21,757 bases of DNA from CAYTID01 sp964437735 (GCA_964437735.1 CAYTID010000035.1:1-21757), one strand, 5' to 3'. Numbered from the stretch's first letter, positions 8,188-16,424 are shown. Numbers and translations: made by a program. The notes: generated from the sequence alone by a model not told the origin.

Positions 8188-8736
8188 TCAACTCTGCGTA
8201 ACCTCTTCACCCAAAATATACAAGAATTCTTCTTTACATGCATCAATAAAATTTTCAGGAAGACCTTTTTTAGCCGTGCAGCAGGGTTCAACATCCAGAA
8301 GGTAGTCGTCATATGTTATTGCTCCGTTTTCGAGTACAATCGGAAACGCGATACAATAAAAGGGTTTATAAGTCCATTTGTGGTGTCCATTATCGACTGC
8401 CATCATTTGCAGAACACATAATCCTTTTTTATTTAAAAATACACATTTATTATTGTGAATGTTTGTTGAGTCGCACTGTCCATCGGCGAAATCGCTATCT
8501 TCTATTATTTTATTTTCAAACCATATTGATTCATCCTTTGTTTGCGAATCATCCATGTATTGTTTGATTGCTTCAGTCATCTCGATGATTTTATCTTTTT
8601 CATCGAAACTTAAAAATACACCACTTTTGCAGCAGGAACCAGTGCATTGGAGCGGGGAAGTGTTTTTTTGAAAGCCGATCTCAAAAATAGTTTCATCGAT
8701 AGCAATGTTGGTAAAATTCAGTTTTTTAATTTCCAT
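8188..8736 (-). CDS. Uncharacterised cysteine-rich protein (resembles DUF3109 / YkgJ-type cysteine-cluster proteins)
   Basis: 182 residues, no signal peptide or membrane segment. There are ten cysteines: C31, C35 and C36 (CTGSCC), C88, C98, C107, C128, C152, C153 and C167. A CxxxCC entry motif, a central KCVFLNKKGLCVLQ stretch (97-110) and a late CIAFPIVL segment (128-135) recall the Bacteroidota DUF3109 family and the YkgJ cysteine-cluster proteins, which are proposed to bind zinc or iron. This resemblance is from memory, not a search. The start overlaps the end of fabD by 11 bases and the gene precedes fabG, so it is co-translated with fatty-acid enzymes. Function unknown; metal binding is an inference from the cysteine spacing. 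The paired cysteines could equally hold an Fe-S cluster. Confidence 0.7.
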   Translation of the reverse strand: MEIKKLNFTNIAIDETIFEIGFQKNTSPLQCTGSCCKSGVFLSFDEKDKIIEMTEAIKQYMDDSQTKDESIWFENKIIEDSDFADGQCDSTNIHNNKCVFLNKKGLCVLQMMAVDNGHHKWTYKPFYCIAFPIVLENGAITYDDYLLDVEPCCTAKKGLPENFIDACKEEFLYILGEEVTQS

Positions 8737-9655
8737 AATAAGCTTCTAAGGTTTGAATATCTTCTAATTTATCTGCACCGAATGTTTTAACATTCCCATC
8801 GATTCTTTTTGTAAGTCCTTGAAGAACTTTTCCCGGTCCAAGTTCTACAAAAACATCCGCCCCGTGTCCAATCATATTTCTGATAGAAGTTTCCCATTGC
8901 ACAGCGTTAGTTAATTGTTCTGAGAGTGAAATACGAATTTGTTCAACGTCTTGTATCGGATTTCCTGATACATTTGTATAAACCGGTATATTAGCGTTTT
9001 GAATTATAGTGTTCCGGAGCGCTTTTGTCAAACCCTCTCGTGCCGATAACATTAATGGCGAGTGAAATGCTCCGCTGACCGGAAGTTCCTTAACCATCTT
9101 TGCACCGGCAGCTTTTGCGAGTTTCATAGCTTCCTGAATTCCCAAGATCGACCCGCTTATTACAACCTGTCCGGGTGAATTAAAATTGGCACATTGTACA
9201 ATTCCTGCTTTACTTGCCTGAGTACAAATATTTTCAAGTTTTTCAGATTCCAGTCCGACCACTGCAGCTAAAGTTCCTTTTTGTTCTTCACCTGCTTTTT
9301 GCATTAGCTCGCCCCGAAGGCGGACAAGTTTCAAACCATCTTCAAAGTTAATCGAACCGGCGAAAACAAGTGCAGTATATTCCCCGAGCGAATGACCGGC
9401 GGTAAAATCTGCCCTTAAATTTTTAATGACACTTGCGAGGATATAACTATGCAGGAAAATCGCCGGCTGAGTATTTTTTGTTTGTTTTAATTCCTCGTCA
9501 GGTCCTTCGAAGCATATTTTACTAAGCGAGATACCTAATATTTCATCGGCATTTTGAAACAATTTTTTTGCGGTGGAATTATTCTCAAATAATTCTTTTC
9601 CCATTCCGACGTATTGCGATCCCTGTCCGGGAAATATGACTGATAATTTGCTCAT
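8726..9655 (-). CDS. fabD: Malonyl-CoA:ACP transacylase
   Basis: 309 residues, normal length. FabD moves malonyl from CoA to ACP, supplying the extender unit for FabH and FabF. The oxyanion-loop motif FPGQGSQYVGMG is at 8-19. The nucleophile is S89 in GHSLGEYTAL (87-96), its histidine partner is H198 in SGAFHSPLM, and R114 in VRLRGELMQ fits the arginine that holds the malonyl carboxylate. It starts five bases after fabH and overlaps the next gene by 11 bases. The order fabH-fabD-fabG-acpP-fabF follows the textbook cluster except for the inserted cysteine-rich gene. Confidence 0.97.
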   Translation of the reverse strand: MSKLSVIFPGQGSQYVGMGKELFENNSTAKKLFQNADEILGISLSKICFEGPDEELKQTKNTQPAIFLHSYILASVIKNLRADFTAGHSLGEYTALVFAGSINFEDGLKLVRLRGELMQKAGEEQKGTLAAVVGLESEKLENICTQASKAGIVQCANFNSPGQVVISGSILGIQEAMKLAKAAGAKMVKELPVSGAFHSPLMLSAREGLTKALRNTIIQNANIPVYTNVSGNPIQDVEQIRISLSEQLTNAVQWETSIRNMIGHGADVFVELGPGKVLQGLTKRIDGNVKTFGADKLEDIQTLEAYYGN

Positions 9656-9660
9656 ATTAT

Positions 9661-10671
9661 TTATTTTTTATAATCGACCGACCATTTTAATAGGAGAGCG
9701 CCCCAAGTATAACCGGCTCCGAAACTGGCGATAGCTACTAAGTTTCCTTTCTTTAATTTTCCTGCAACCCACCATTCAGATAAGCAAAGCGGGATTGTTG
9801 CCGCCGTCGTGTTGCCGTATCTGTCGATATTTATCATTACTTTCGATTTATCTAATCCCATTCGTTCGGCAGCGGCATCAATAATTCTGAGATTTGCCTG
9901 GTGCGGAACAAAGAAATCAATATCTTTACCCTTAAGATTATTTCTTTTGAGAATCTCTTCTGATACGTCTGCCATACCAACCACGGCTACTTTGAAAACA
10001 GATTTTCCGTCCTGATAGATATAATGCATTCCCTTATCTACGGTTTCATGTGTAGGCGGATTAAGGCTTCCTCCTCCGCGCATATTCAAATATTGTTCGC
10101 CGGTACCGTCTGAATAAAAAACATGATCAAAAATTCCGTATCCGTCACCTTCAGAGGGTTCGAGTAATACCGCTCCAGCCGCATCGCCAAATAAAATACA
10201 AGTATTGCGATCTGTATAATCCACAATCGAGCTCATTTTATCCGAGCCTACAACGACAACTTTTTTATATTTTCCTGTTTCGATAAGTTGAGAACCGACC
10301 ATCAAAGCGTAAAGAAATCCTGAACATGCAGCCGATAGATCAAAACCCCACGCATTTTTTGCGCCGAGTTTTCGTTGTATTACGGTTGCGGTAGGGGGGA
10401 ATAACATATCGGGTGTCACGGTTGCTGTAATAATAACTTCAATTTCTTCGACACCGATTCCACGCTTTCTAAGCAAATCTTCGATTGCTTTTACACCCAT
10501 ATCCGAAGTTGCCCCGTTTTCAAGTATGCGCCTTTCGGAAATACCTGTTCTGGTTTTTATCCACTCATCAGTAGTATCAACCATCTTTTCAAAATCGGCG
10601 TTGGAAAGAATTTTTTCGGGAGCATAGTGACCGACTGCAGTTATATTAGCTAATATTTTTTTATTATTCAT
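9661..10671 (-). CDS. fabH: 3-oxoacyl-[acyl-carrier-protein] synthase III (KAS III)
   Basis: 336 residues. FabH starts fatty-acid synthesis by condensing an acyl-CoA primer with malonyl-ACP. The catalytic triad is C116 (LSAACSGFLYAL), H257 (FFVPHQANLRII) and N287 (DRYGNTTAAT). The RTGISERR segment (41-48), typical of the N-terminal half, is present. The primer (acetyl versus branched-chain acyl-CoA) cannot be told from the sequence by eye. The ATG overlaps the end of plsX by eight bases, indicating coupled translation. Confidence 0.97.
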   Translation of the reverse strand: MNNKKILANITAVGHYAPEKILSNADFEKMVDTTDEWIKTRTGISERRILENGATSDMGVKAIEDLLRKRGIGVEEIEVIITATVTPDMLFPPTATVIQRKLGAKNAWGFDLSAACSGFLYALMVGSQLIETGKYKKVVVVGSDKMSSIVDYTDRNTCILFGDAAGAVLLEPSEGDGYGIFDHVFYSDGTGEQYLNMRGGGSLNPPTHETVDKGMHYIYQDGKSVFKVAVVGMADVSEEILKRNNLKGKDIDFFVPHQANLRIIDAAAERMGLDKSKVMINIDRYGNTTAATIPLCLSEWWVAGKLKKGNLVAIASFGAGYTWGALLLKWSVDYKK

Positions 10672-11689
10672 TAGATTTAATTTTTGACATCATTTGAGCT
10701 ATATGCTCATTAATTTTAAAAGCTGCCATTTCCTCGGCTCTGTAAATCATATTTTTTATGGCTTTTGAAGTGGAACTTCCGTGCCCGATTATAGATACTC
10801 CGTTTACGCCGAGCAATGGTACACCACCGTATTGTTGATAATCGAAATCCTTAAGGATTTTTTTTAAAGTCCCGTACATTAACCCGACCCATATTTTTTT
10901 TAAAAAACTACTGGCAGCGTGATCTCGGAATTTTGCTTTGAGCAAACCCAAAACACTTTCAGCAAATTTCAACAATATGTTTCCGACAAATCCATCACAC
11001 ACAATCACATGTGCTGTCCCTTTGAGGATATCTCTTCCCTCAATATTGCCGATAAAATTTACCGGAGCTTCTTTTAAGAGACGGTGGGCTTCGAGTGTTA
11101 ATTCATTTCCTTTTGTAGATTCTTCGCCTATGCTTACTAATCCGACTGTCGGGTTATCGTATTTCAATATTAAATTTGCAAAGATACTTCCCATCATCCC
11201 AAATTCAACGAGATGATGCGGTTTGCAGTCGACGTTAGCCCCTGCATCAAGCAGTAAGCAAGTCCCTTTTTCCGAAGGGAAGAATGTACCGATTGTGGGG
11301 CGGCTGACGTTTTTTACTCTGCCGAGTATCAAAGTTGAAGCCGACATAACCGCTCCTGTATTACCGGCACTAATGAAAGCGTCGGCTTTTCCGTTTTTGA
11401 CTAAATTCAAACCGACACTGATTGATGAGTCTTTCTTCTGCTTTAGTGCGGCGGTTGGTGAATCGCCCATATCTATTACTTCGGTTGCATTGATAATGGA
11501 AAAATCGAGACCTGAAGTATCATGTTTTGAGACTTCGGCAGATATATCTTTTTCGCGACCGGTAAAAATAACGTGAAACCTGTTGTTGCTTTCCCTTAGT
11601 GAATCTAAAGCTCCCGCCACAACATTTGCTGGAGCAAAATCTCCACCCATTGCGTCAACAACAATCTTTATTTTGTCTGTTTGACTCAA
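10664..11689 (-). CDS. plsX: Phosphate acyltransferase PlsX
   Basis: 341 residues. PlsX converts acyl-ACP and phosphate to acyl-phosphate, the donor used by PlsY in the first step of phosphatidic acid synthesis. The N-terminal VVDAMGGDFAP (10-20) is the family hallmark. Further marks are ISAGNTGAVMSAS, LLDAGANVDCKP and VCDGFVGNILLK. It is a peripheral, cytoplasmic enzyme. It sits between rpmF and fabH, the classic rpmF-plsX-fabH order, linking phospholipid and fatty-acid synthesis to ribosome output. It overlaps fabH by eight bases. Confidence 0.97.
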   Translation of the reverse strand: MSQTDKIKIVVDAMGGDFAPANVVAGALDSLRESNNRFHVIFTGREKDISAEVSKHDTSGLDFSIINATEVIDMGDSPTAALKQKKDSSISVGLNLVKNGKADAFISAGNTGAVMSASTLILGRVKNVSRPTIGTFFPSEKGTCLLLDAGANVDCKPHHLVEFGMMGSIFANLILKYDNPTVGLVSIGEESTKGNELTLEAHRLLKEAPVNFIGNIEGRDILKGTAHVIVCDGFVGNILLKFAESVLGLLKAKFRDHAASSFLKKIWVGLMYGTLKKILKDFDYQQYGGVPLLGVNGVSIIGHGSSTSKAIKNMIYRAEEMAAFKINEHIAQMMSKIKSNE

Positions 11690-11721
11690 AACAGTTTAAT
11701 TATTATTATCGATCCGGCGGT

Positions 11722-11907
11722 TTATTTTGATTCTTTCGGAATGATAATAGATCTGCCGCTATAGTGGCCGCAGTTGGGGCATGCGCGGTGTGTTAATTTC
11801 TGTTCATGGCAATTAGGGCATTCACCGATAGGAGGTACCGAAGCTTTATAATGTGTTCTGCGCTTGGCTCCTCTTGTTTTCGAATGTCTTCTTTTTGGAT
11901 TTGGCAT
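11722..11907 (-). CDS. rpmF: Large ribosomal subunit protein bL32
   Basis: 61 residues, basic. It begins MPNPKRRHSKTRGAKRRTH, the conserved L32 N-terminus. It carries four cysteines as two CxxC pairs (C30/C33 and C43/C46), so it is the zinc-binding form; some paralogues made under zinc limitation lack them. A CGGAG ribosome site (complement of 11917-11921) lies about nine bases upstream of the ATG. It is flanked by the yceD homologue and plsX, the arrangement found across many bacteria. Confidence 0.97.
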   Translation of the reverse strand: MPNPKRRHSKTRGAKRRTHYKASVPPIGECPNCHEQKLTHRACPNCGHYSGRSIIIPKESK

Positions 11908-11922
11908 TTAATATTTCTCCGT

Positions 11923-12450
11923 TTATTTATTTTTATTATTTTCTTTTTTTATTAAATCCGACAAAGCTTCCCAGCGCTCATCGGTTATTTCATTTTTACA
12001 ATCGCAATTTTGATCATTCAAATTCGTCCCGCAACTTGTACAAAGGCCTTTGCATTCTTCACTGCAAATTAATTTAATCGGAACACTTAAAACCATATAA
12101 TCGCGTACCTCATCGGCAAGATCGATATAATTAGTGTCAGGATTGATCAGGCGTACATCCTCTGAATTATCATCAGTTGCCAATCTGCTTTTGTATTGAT
12201 ATAGGAGTTCGTATGAATTTCTTAATTGTTTTTCAAATTTGTTTAAACATCGGTCGCACTCGAAACTACCTGAAGAATTAAGTTCTACCTTAAGGAGAAA
12301 TTGATTAGTAGATTTATCTATTTCGGCCTTAACGGCTATAAGATTACTAAATCTGTTGTCTAAGCCTATATTTTCAGCATCCGTTTGAAAATTATATTGA
12401 TGAATTCCCTCCGAAAGGTTCGAAATATTTATCCTGAGATCAGACTTCAT
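11923..12450 (-). CDS. YceD/DUF177-family protein upstream of rpmF
   Basis: 175 residues. The DUF177 (YceD) family is almost always next to rpmF and has been linked to 23S rRNA accumulation in plants and bacteria; its mechanism is unclear. The family core is FECDRCLNKFEKQL (63-76), with C65/C68 forming one CxxC, followed by a second cysteine group at C129, C133, C137, C140, C149 and C151 (in LICSEECKGLCTSCG and a CDC near the end). Two zinc sites are plausible. It is the first gene of the lipid operon. AAAAGG seven bases before the ATG is an acceptable Shine-Dalgarno site and supports this start. The C-terminus is lysine/asparagine-rich. Confidence 0.85.
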   Translation of the reverse strand: MKSDLRINISNLSEGIHQYNFQTDAENIGLDNRFSNLIAVKAEIDKSTNQFLLKVELNSSGSFECDRCLNKFEKQLRNSYELLYQYKSRLATDDNSEDVRLINPDTNYIDLADEVRDYMVLSVPIKLICSEECKGLCTSCGTNLNDQNCDCKNEITDERWEALSDLIKKENNKNK

Positions 12451-12530
12451 TAAATAACCTTTTTCATACCCTTTCTGCGAGTTCAGAGAACGATTAACTT
12501 AAAATATTGATTAAAAAATAGTTAAAAATC

Positions 12531-12554
12531 ATATGTTTTTACTAAAAAACACAT
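12531..12554 (-). promoter_or_regulatory. Near-palindrome over the predicted start of the lipid operon (candidate operator or 5' hairpin)
   Basis: Read on the minus strand, the arm ATGTGTTTTT (12545-12554) is followed by the loop TAGT and the arm AAAAACATAT (12531-12540). The arms pair over ten positions with one G-T mismatch. The element begins two bases after the -10 box, so the transcription start falls inside it. That position suits a repressor that blocks initiation, such as a FapR- or FabT-like lipid regulator, or a hairpin at the extreme 5' end of the mRNA. No known operator consensus is recognised. Much of it is A/T runs, so chance is possible. Confidence 0.4.
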
Positions 12555-12556
12555 AA

Positions 12557-12585
12557 AATATATGGAAAAATGGTATGATAGTCAA
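12557..12585 (-). promoter_or_regulatory. Predicted sigma70-type promoter of the yceD-rpmF-plsX-fab operon
   Basis: On the minus strand, -35 TTGACT (12580-12585) and -10 TATATT (12557-12562) are 17 bases apart, an almost ideal sigma70 arrangement. The start would be near 12550, giving a leader of about 100 bases before the yceD ATG. It lies in the largest spacer of the window, between atpG and yceD. It shares both hexamers and the spacing with the promoter at 19308-19336. Upstream, a small inverted repeat GGGATTTAAGTCCC (12591-12604) follows the atpG stop, but it has no T-tract and is not a convincing terminator. Confidence 0.75.
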
Positions 12586-12615
12586 GGGATGGGACTTAAA
12601 TCCCTGCGGCAACTT

Positions 12616-13512
12616 TTATCCCGATTTTTTCAGAGCTTCCGCGCCACTAACAATTTCAAGCAATTCTTTTGTAATCGATGCTTGTCTGGCTTTATTATAA
12701 GATAATTGCAGGTTCTGCATCATTTCATTGGCGTTTGTGGTTGCATTTTCCATTGCCGTCATGCGCGCTCCCTGTTCGGCGGCGTTTGACTCGAGTAAAA
12801 TTTTCCAAATCTGAAAATTTAAATACTTTGGCGTTAGAGCGTCGATTATTTCTCTACTGGATGGTTCGTATATATAATCTATTGAAGCGCTATCTTCATT
12901 CTGTGTTGATTGTTCGATCTCTACAGAAGGAATTGGAAGAATTTTGTCGATGACTATTTTTTGCTGAACGACAGATTTAAATTCATTATAAATAATTTCT
13001 ACTTTATCGTACTTGCCCGATAGATATGCCCGCGTGATTTCCTGTATAATATTTTTTGCATGCTGGAAATTCAAGTCGTGGAAAATGCCGATGTGTTTGC
13101 TGTCGATTTTATGATTGCGCTTATTAAAGAAATCGTATCCCTTTTTTCCGACGTTTATTAAATGTACGTTGCCTGATTTTGTCAGATCGGAATAATTAGC
13201 GTTAATATGCTGAACTGCCATACGGATTATATTGGAGTTGAATCCGCCGCAAAGACCTCTATCCGCAGTAACTATAATAAGAGCGACATTTTTCAACTCA
13301 CGTCCGACGAAAAAAGGATTTTCATTTCCAGTGAGATTTGCAGAAAGAAGTTTTAGCAATTCCTTCATTTTTTTTGCGTAGGGGCGGGCTGATATAATAG
13401 AATCCTGAGCACGACGCAGCTTTGCAGCCGCAACCATTTTCATGGCTTTGGTTATTTTTTGAGTATTCCTTACTCCTGTAATGCGACGTCGTATTTCTCT
13501 TAAAGTTGGCAT
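12616..13512 (-). CDS. atpG: ATP synthase gamma subunit
   Basis: 298 residues. Gamma is the central shaft that couples c-ring rotation to the catalytic sites of F1. The N-terminal helix MPTLREIRRRITGVRNTQKI and the following KAMKMVAAAKLRRAQ are diagnostic, as are the TADRGLCGGFNSN segment and the C-terminal helix AMENATTNANEMMQNLQL. It is the last gene of this ATP synthase cluster; a promoter for the lipid operon follows directly. atpD and atpC, which follow atpG in E. coli, are absent. Start supported by the conserved N-terminus; no Shine-Dalgarno site is seen. Confidence 0.97.
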   Translation of the reverse strand: MPTLREIRRRITGVRNTQKITKAMKMVAAAKLRRAQDSIISARPYAKKMKELLKLLSANLTGNENPFFVGRELKNVALIIVTADRGLCGGFNSNIIRMAVQHINANYSDLTKSGNVHLINVGKKGYDFFNKRNHKIDSKHIGIFHDLNFQHAKNIIQEITRAYLSGKYDKVEIIYNEFKSVVQQKIVIDKILPIPSVEIEQSTQNEDSASIDYIYEPSSREIIDALTPKYLNFQIWKILLESNAAEQGARMTAMENATTNANEMMQNLQLSYNKARQASITKELLEIVSGAEALKKSG

Positions 13513-13532
13513 ATCTGATTAATTTATTTAAT

Positions 13533-15080
13533 TTAAACTATCTTGAATGAAGCAACGAATTCCTTTATAACAGAATGTAACTTTTTTGTAAACTCTTCCG
13601 ATAAGTCCTTTTTCTCAATGATCTCTTTTAATATTTCCGTATGCTTCAAGTGAATCATTTCAAGTAATTCTTTCTCAAATCTTTGAACTTGCTCAAGCGG
13701 TAATTCGTCTAAATATCCGTTAGTTCCTGCAAATATCATGACTACTTGTTCCTCTATAGGACTCGGCACATACTGTCCCTGTTTTAACAACTCAACCAAT
13801 CTGGAACCTCTTCGTAACTGAGCTTGTGTTGATTTATCGAGGTCGGAACCGAATTTAGCAAACGCTTCCAATTCTCTGTATTGTGCAAGGTCAAGACGAA
13901 GTCTTCCTGCAACTTTTTTCATAGCTTTAATTTGAGCATTACCACCGACACGTGAAACGGAAATACCTACATTGATTGCAGGACGAACGCCTGAATTAAA
14001 TAAGCCGGGTTCAAGATAAATCTGACCGTCGGTAATAGAAATAACATTTGTGGGAATATAAGCTGATACGTCTCCGGCTTGAGTTTCGATAACAGGTAAA
14101 GCTGTCAAACTACCGCCGCCAAGTTCTTCACTTAGTTTTGAAGCCCGTTCAAGTAAGCGTGAGTGGAGATAAAATACATCACCGGGATAAGCTTCGCGCC
14201 CCGGAGGTCTGCGTAAGAGAAGAGAAACTTGCCGGTAAGACTGAGCATGTTTAGATAAATCGTCGTATATAACTACTGCATGTCTGCCGCTGTCTCTGAA
14301 ATATTCTCCTAAAGTCGCACCCGAGTATGGGGCAATAAATTGCATAGGTGAAGGATCACTCGCATTAGCCGCGATTATCGTTGTATACGGCATCGCGCCT
14401 TCTTCTTCCAATTTGGCAACAACCTGAGCGACAGTTGAACCTTTTTGTCCGATTGCGACATAAATACAAAATACAGGCTTTATTCCTAATTCTCTGGCTC
14501 TTTCGGTGTGTGTAAATTTTTGGTTAATAATAGTATCGAGGGCAACGGCAGTTTTTCCGGTCTGTCGGTCTCCGATGATAAGTTCGCGCTGTCCTCGCCC
14601 GATCGGGATCATCGAATCGATCGCTTTGATTCCGGTTTGAACTGGTTCTTTCACAGGTTGTCTTTGAACAACACCGAGAGCTTTTCTTTCGATCGGAAGA
14701 TATTTAGCAGTTTTTATAGTACCGCGTCCATCAATAGGCTGCCCCAATGGATTGATTACTCGTCCAAGCATTCCCTCGCCTACAGGCATTGATGCAACCC
14801 GTCCGGTTCGTTTTACTGTGTCTCCTTCTTTTATATGCTTGCTTTCACCGAATAAAATACAGCCAACATTATCTTCTTCAAGATTTAATGCCATACCATA
14901 AACATTGTTCGGAAATTCAACAAGTTCACTTGCCATAACTTTTTGGAGACCGTATACTCTTGCAATACCATCGCCAACCATTAAAACAGAACCGACTTCA
15001 TAGGTGTCGATCTCAGTTTCGAAATCGGCGATTTGTTTTCTCAATATTGCCGATACTTCTTCAGGTTTTATATCTACCAT
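13533..15080 (-). CDS. atpA: ATP synthase alpha subunit
   Basis: 515 residues, normal length. Alpha is the regulatory nucleotide-binding subunit of F1. The Walker A motif GDRQTGKT is at 170-177. The signature PAINVGISVSRVGG contains the arginine that reaches into the beta catalytic site. The N-terminal beta-barrel domain covers about 28-95 and the helical C-terminal domain the last 130 residues. A GAGG ribosome site (within the complement of 15084-15090) lies five bases before the ATG. It follows atpH by 21 bases. The catalytic partner beta is not in the window. Confidence 0.98.
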   Translation of the reverse strand: MVDIKPEEVSAILRKQIADFETEIDTYEVGSVLMVGDGIARVYGLQKVMASELVEFPNNVYGMALNLEEDNVGCILFGESKHIKEGDTVKRTGRVASMPVGEGMLGRVINPLGQPIDGRGTIKTAKYLPIERKALGVVQRQPVKEPVQTGIKAIDSMIPIGRGQRELIIGDRQTGKTAVALDTIINQKFTHTERARELGIKPVFCIYVAIGQKGSTVAQVVAKLEEEGAMPYTTIIAANASDPSPMQFIAPYSGATLGEYFRDSGRHAVVIYDDLSKHAQSYRQVSLLLRRPPGREAYPGDVFYLHSRLLERASKLSEELGGGSLTALPVIETQAGDVSAYIPTNVISITDGQIYLEPGLFNSGVRPAINVGISVSRVGGNAQIKAMKKVAGRLRLDLAQYRELEAFAKFGSDLDKSTQAQLRRGSRLVELLKQGQYVPSPIEEQVVMIFAGTNGYLDELPLEQVQRFEKELLEMIHLKHTEILKEIIEKKDLSEEFTKKLHSVIKEFVASFKIV

Positions 15081-15101
15081 TTTATCCTCTAAAAATTTTA
15101 T

Positions 15102-15653
15102 TTATACTAATGTGCCTGACTTACTAAACTGCTCTTTTAATATTTCAAATTGATGTTTTATTGACCCATCCCAGACATTGTCGCTTATTTTTATAGTGAA
15201 TCCACCAATAATGGAATTATCAGTTTTAAACTTTATCCGAATTTTTTTTTTCGTAATCGTCTCAAGCCGAGCGATCAGTCGTTTGGTTTGCTCATCGTTG
15301 AGGGGAACTACGGACGTGACCTCAGCACTCACAATTCCTCTTTTTACATCTAACAATTTGTTAAACTGGAAAATTATTGCCGGAATAATATTTTCTCTTT
15401 TCTTAGTAATAAGAAGAAGCAAAAATTTCAGAGTAACATTGTCGATCTTATCTCCGAAAAGCGTTTTTACGGTTTTTTTCTTTTTTTCAACATTAATAAT
15501 CGGACTTTGCAAAAAAAGTTTTAAATCTTGCGACTGGTGAATCATATTTTCAATCAATACAAAGTCTTTCGCGATTGCGTCGACTTTGTTTAATTCTTCG
15601 CCAAGCATCAAAATTGCTTTTGCGTACCGTTCCGCTGCTTTAAATTCTATCAT
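15102..15653 (-). CDS. atpH: ATP synthase delta subunit
   Basis: 183 residues, typical length. Delta joins the peripheral stalk (subunit b) to the crown of F1. The N-terminal helical domain starts AAERYAKAILMLGEE, and the C-terminal GGFTIKISDNVWDGSIKHQFEIL segment matches the conserved family end. A lysine-rich middle (VEKKKKTVKTLFG) precedes the second half. It starts two bases after the atpF stop and sits in the standard order F-H-A-G. Confidence 0.95.
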   Translation of the reverse strand: MIEFKAAERYAKAILMLGEELNKVDAIAKDFVLIENMIHQSQDLKLFLQSPIINVEKKKKTVKTLFGDKIDNVTLKFLLLLITKKRENIIPAIIFQFNKLLDVKRGIVSAEVTSVVPLNDEQTKRLIARLETITKKKIRIKFKTDNSIIGGFTIKISDNVWDGSIKHQFEILKEQFSKSGTLV

Positions 15654-15655
15654 AC

Positions 15656-16141
15656 TTAATTCTTTGGCATTTCGTCTAAGAAATTATCAACAATCTTTTT
15701 GTGTCTACCTGAATCAAGATTCTCATTTATGATTTTTCCGGCAGCTTTGATTGCCAGATCAGCAATTTCGGAGCGCAAACGCAGCAATGCGGCCTCTTTT
15801 TCTCTCTCGATTTCCAACTTTGCTTGTTCAACCAACTGGCGGGATTGAAGCCGTGCACCTGTAATGATATCATTCTTGAGTTTTTCACCCAGTTCACGCC
15901 CCTCTTTAATCAATTTTTGAGATTTTTCTTCAGCTTCTGAGAGTTGTTTTTTATGTTGCGCTAACAGTTGCTCAGCATCCTGTGCTGCTGTTTCTGCCCG
16001 CTCAATAGAACTTCTGATGTTTTCTTCACGAGTTTCAAGAGAATGGAGTAACGGTTTCCACGCGAATTTTCTCAAAATAACTATTACTAAAAGAAATGTT
16101 ATTATTGTCCAGATTATTAATCCGGGATTTATTTCTAACAT
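15656..16141 (-). CDS. atpF: ATP synthase subunit b
   Basis: 161 residues. One membrane helix spans about residues 6-24 (GLIIWTIITFLLVIVILRKF). It is followed by a long charged helix from about 35 to 150, rich in Glu, Gln, Lys and Ala, that forms the peripheral stalk dimer. The KPLL segment after the membrane helix is typical. Only one b gene is present, as expected of non-phototrophic bacteria; phototrophs and some others carry a second, b'. It lies between atpE and atpH. Confidence 0.95.
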   Translation of the reverse strand: MLEINPGLIIWTIITFLLVIVILRKFAWKPLLHSLETREENIRSSIERAETAAQDAEQLLAQHKKQLSEAEEKSQKLIKEGRELGEKLKNDIITGARLQSRQLVEQAKLEIEREKEAALLRLRSEIADLAIKAAGKIINENLDSGRHKKIVDNFLDEMPKN

Positions 16142-16161
16142 CTTGGTCTCGGATTAAATTA

Positions 16162-16389
16162 TTATTTTGTTGCTAAAATAATACAAATAGCGAGTGCAAA
16201 GAATGTAGCGCCTTCGATTAAAGCTGCTGCAATTAACATTGAAGTTCTTACTTGTCCGGCAACTTCGGGTTGTCGTCCGCTTGCTTCCATAGCGGCTGCT
16301 GCAAGTTTCCCGATACCGAGTCCTGCCCCTATTACTGTTAATGCTGCGCCGATTCCGGCTGCTAAGTATCCTAATGCGTTGGCTTCCAT
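16162..16389 (-). CDS. atpE: ATP synthase subunit c
   Basis: 75 residues, two membrane helices joined by the polar loop SGRQPE (37-42). The ion-carrying carboxylate is E59 in helix 2 (LIAAALIEGATFF). The glutamine in helix 1 and the serine after the glutamate that mark sodium-coupled c subunits are replaced by glycines (GIG before K28, and G60), so proton coupling is inferred. The glycine-repeat AGIGAALTVIGAGLGIG is typical of tight c-ring packing. A CGGAG ribosome site (complement of 16397-16401) sits seven bases before the ATG, which fits the high copy number of c per complex. Confidence 0.97.
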   Translation of the reverse strand: MEANALGYLAAGIGAALTVIGAGLGIGKLAAAAMEASGRQPEVAGQVRTSMLIAAALIEGATFFALAICIILATK

Positions 16390-16424
16390 TTTATATCTCC
16401 GTTTTATTTATTGTTATTTATTTG

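Noticed and set aside
12450..12467. Five-codon leader ORF (MKKVI) overlapping the yceD start
   Set aside because: The purine run AAAGGG is only one base from its ATG, too close to act as its ribosome site, and the AAAAGG within it is well placed for the yceD start instead. Such short frames are common by chance in AT-rich DNA.
12591..12604. Inverted repeat after atpG as an intrinsic terminator
   Set aside because: The stem is four G-C/A-T pairs plus weak pairs and has no following T-tract on the minus strand. It lies just upstream of a promoter and could equally be incidental.
16162..16389. Sodium-coupled ATP synthase
   Set aside because: The c subunit keeps the helix-2 glutamate but lacks the glutamine and serine ligands typical of sodium-binding c-rings.
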